A stretch of 64,000 bases of DNA from Sphingomonas sp. PR090111-T3T-6A. Lineage in GTDB: Bacteria > Pseudomonadota > Alphaproteobacteria > Sphingomonadales > Sphingomonadaceae. The position numbers and the translations under genes were made by a program. The notes below the pieces were generated by a model. It saw nothing but the letters and a program-made list of their open reading frames with translations, was not told the DNA's origin and searched no databases. Positions within the stretch are counted from its first letter, which is position 1; the number at the start of each line of letters is the position of its first letter. Below, piece after piece: positions 62,682 to 64,000 of this stretch. Location: contig NZ_AORL01000004.1 of NCBI RefSeq assembly GCF_000383095.1, positions 1-64,000 on the forward strand. Direction: 5' to 3'.

Positions 62682-63185
62682 ATGGCGCGGATCGAGCTGG
62701 AGCGCGGCGATATCACCGTGATGGCGGTCGACGCGATCGTCAACGCGGCCAACAGCGCGCTGGCGGGCGGCGGCGGCGTGGACGGCGCGATCCATCGCGC
62801 GGCGGGGCCGGACCTGAAGGCGGCGAGCATGGCGCTGGCGCCCTGCCCGGCCGGCGAGGCGCGAATCACGCCCGGTTTCCGCCTGTCCGCGCGCTTCGTG
62901 GTGCACACGGTCGGCCCGGTGTGGAGCGGCGGCGACCGGGAGGAAGCGGCGCTGCTGGCGCGTTGCTACACCAGAAGCCTCGACCTGGCGGCGGAGGCTG
63001 GCGCGCGATCGATCGCCTTCCCGGCGATCTCGACCGGGATCTACGGCTATCCCAAGGAGGCCGCGGCCATGGTCGCGGTGACGGCGATCCGCGGATGGGC
63101 GGACGCCCGTCCCGACGCCTTCGATCGCGTGGTGCTGGTGGCCTTCTCGGGCGAGGACGAGCGCGCGCTGGCGGCCGCGCTCTAG
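62682..63185 (+). CDS. Macrodomain protein (O-acetyl-ADP-ribose deacetylase-like)
   Basis: 167 residues, one macrodomain of the MacroD/YmdB type. The ADP-ribose binding motifs are [33 protein letters not shown], and [12 protein letters not shown]. Expected to remove ADP-ribose from acetyl or protein esters in the cytosol. Located between the divergent CX10C pair and convergent coq7. Confidence 0.93.
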   Translation: MARIELERGDITVMAVDAIVNAANSALAGGGGVDGAIHRAAGPDLKAASMALAPCPAGEARITPGFRLSARFVVHTVGPVWSGGDREEAALLARCYTRSLDLAAEAGARSIAFPAISTGIYGYPKEAAAMVAVTAIRGWADARPDAFDRVVLVAFSGEDERALAAAL

Positions 63186-63189
63186 GCCC

Positions 63190-63732
63190 TCAGACGCGCT
63201 TGGAGATGGCGATGGCGGCGCGGCATCCGAAGCGGATCGCCGCCGACAGGATCGGATAGCCGAGCGCCCGCTCCGCGCCCTCGGCCATGGCGGTCTCGCG
63301 ATGCTCGACCTCCTCGGCCTGGAACTCCGCGATCGTCTCGGAGAGCTGCGGATCACGGTCGCCCAGCTCGGCGAGCTGCTCGCCATAATGCTTGTCGATC
63401 TCGGTCTCGATCGCGGCGGTGCAGGCCATCGCGGCCTCGGGCGAGATCAGCGCGGTCGCGGCGCCGAGCAGGAAGCCGGCGCGATCCCAGAAGGGCGCGA
63501 GCAGCGTCGGGCGCACGCCGCGCTCGGCGATGAGCTTGTCGAAGACCTGACGGTGACGCTCCTCCTGCGCAGCCATGCGCGCGATCGGGCGCGCGGCTTC
63601 CGCTCGGTTGCCGAGCACGGCGAGCTGGCCCGCATAGATGCGGGTGGCGCCGAACTCGCCCGCCTGATCGACGCGGATCATCGCGTCGATGTCGGGGGCC
63701 TTCAGCGGGCGGTGGGCTTGGCGATCAGCCAC
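63190..63732 (-). CDS. coq7: Demethoxyubiquinone hydroxylase Coq7
   Basis: Di-iron monooxygenase of ubiquinone synthesis. 180 residues from a GTG at 63732, which lies inside dsbB; the first in-frame internal ATG would cut the conserved start. Iron ligands: DQAGEFGATRIYAG, EERHRQVF, ETEIDKHYGEQ and EEVEHRETA. Membrane-associated. Coupled to dsbB by a 31-base overlap. Confidence 0.9.
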   Translation of the reverse strand: MADRQAHRPLKAPDIDAMIRVDQAGEFGATRIYAGQLAVLGNRAEAARPIARMAAQEERHRQVFDKLIAERGVRPTLLAPFWDRAGFLLGAATALISPEAAMACTAAIETEIDKHYGEQLAELGDRDPQLSETIAEFQAEEVEHRETAMAEGAERALGYPILSAAIRFGCRAAIAISKRV

Positions 63733-64000
63733 AGGATCGATGCTCCCGAAACAAGCGAGAAAAGGGCGTTCCAGCCGGCCAGCGACACACCCCAGAGCGT
63801 CCACTGCGTCTGATCGCAGCGCACGACCGGCGCGGCCATGACCTGGGCGAGGATGTCCTGCCCCGGTCCGCCGAGCACCGGCGCCGTGCACCGGGTGATG
63901 CCGGTCCACCAATGATATTCAACGCCGGCATGATACACGCCGATCGCGCCGGAGATGAGGATCCCCAGTGCCGCCAGCAGCGTGAAGCCGCGCGAGGCCT
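63702..64000 (-). CDS. dsbB: Disulfide bond formation protein B (DsbB), partial
   Basis: The 3' part of a DsbB-type quinone reductase; the frame is open to the right edge of the window, so the N-terminus and first CxxC lie outside. Seen: transmembrane helix LAALGILISGAIGVYHAG, EYHWWTG, and the second periplasmic Cys pair (TRCTAP, VVRCDQ). It reoxidises DsbA-like proteins in the inner membrane; two such proteins are encoded at 55851-57352. Overlaps coq7 by 31 bases. Confidence 0.88.
   Translation of the reverse strand, partial: ASRGFTLLAALGILISGAIGVYHAGVEYHWWTGITRCTAPVLGGPGQDILAQVMAAPVVRCDQTQWTLWGVSLAGWNALFSLVSGASILWLIAKPTAR

Overview
The window is high-GC DNA (about two thirds G+C by eye), densely coded on both strands, and looks like the chromosome of a sphingomonad-type alphaproteobacterium (Sphingomonas or a close relative). 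Pointers are a GTTC-N7-GTTC LexA box in front of an imuA-imuB-dnaE2 mutasome, a serC-type leader with an SD-masking hairpin in front of serC-serA, the dciA / two DsbA-like / smc gene order, HisZ (implying short-form HisG), a TonB receptor beside a FecI/FecR-like pair, and Coq7. I name no species.

Layout. 1-1.6 kb: trhO followed by a decayed IS5-type transposase remnant. 1.7-13 kb: mixed metabolic and envelope genes: secreted metallo-beta-lactamase-fold hydrolase, atypical SDR, alpha-amino acid ester hydrolase with a TTG start, L,D-transpeptidase-like/PhzF pair, a monooxygenase-like/SDR fusion, a Na+/Ca2+-exchanger-family transporter behind a yybP-ykoY-type Mn2+ riboswitch, cytochrome c, gamma carbonic anhydrase-like protein and a Rieske oxygenase. 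13-24 kb: class A PBP, ECF sigma factor with a very short FecR-like partner, TonB receptor, acyl-CoA ligase, LysR regulator and malate synthase G. 24-30 kb: SOS mutasome. 30-39 kb: small outer-membrane barrel, AlkA-like glycosylase, ferredoxin, RlmB, tRNA-Tyr, methyltransferase, M28 peptidase, amino acid permease, and a pdxH-CDF-PhzF operon. 39-46 kb: dnaJ-like, yihY, fabI, aroC; then hisZ-purA. 46-50 kb: GIY-YIG protein beside a long inverted repeat; serC-serA. 50-64 kb: extensin-like lipoprotein, LOG-family protein, membrane cytochrome c, pheA, mutY-nudC, dciA-dsbA-dsbA-smc, GST, two paralogous Cys-rich secreted proteins, macrodomain protein, coq7, and dsbB running off the right edge.

Most genes are ordinary chromosomal genes in short tightly coupled operons (ATGA or TGATG overlaps are frequent). 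I see no prophage, CRISPR array, toxin-antitoxin pair or conjugative module. The parts that most deserve a second look are the ABM-like/SDR fusion, the riboswitch-controlled CaCA transporter, the sigma factor with a FecR-like partner lacking a periplasmic domain, the paired CX10C proteins, the palindrome-rich gap with a 35-residue membrane ORF near 30.4-30.9 kb, and the SDR lacking Tyr/Lys.
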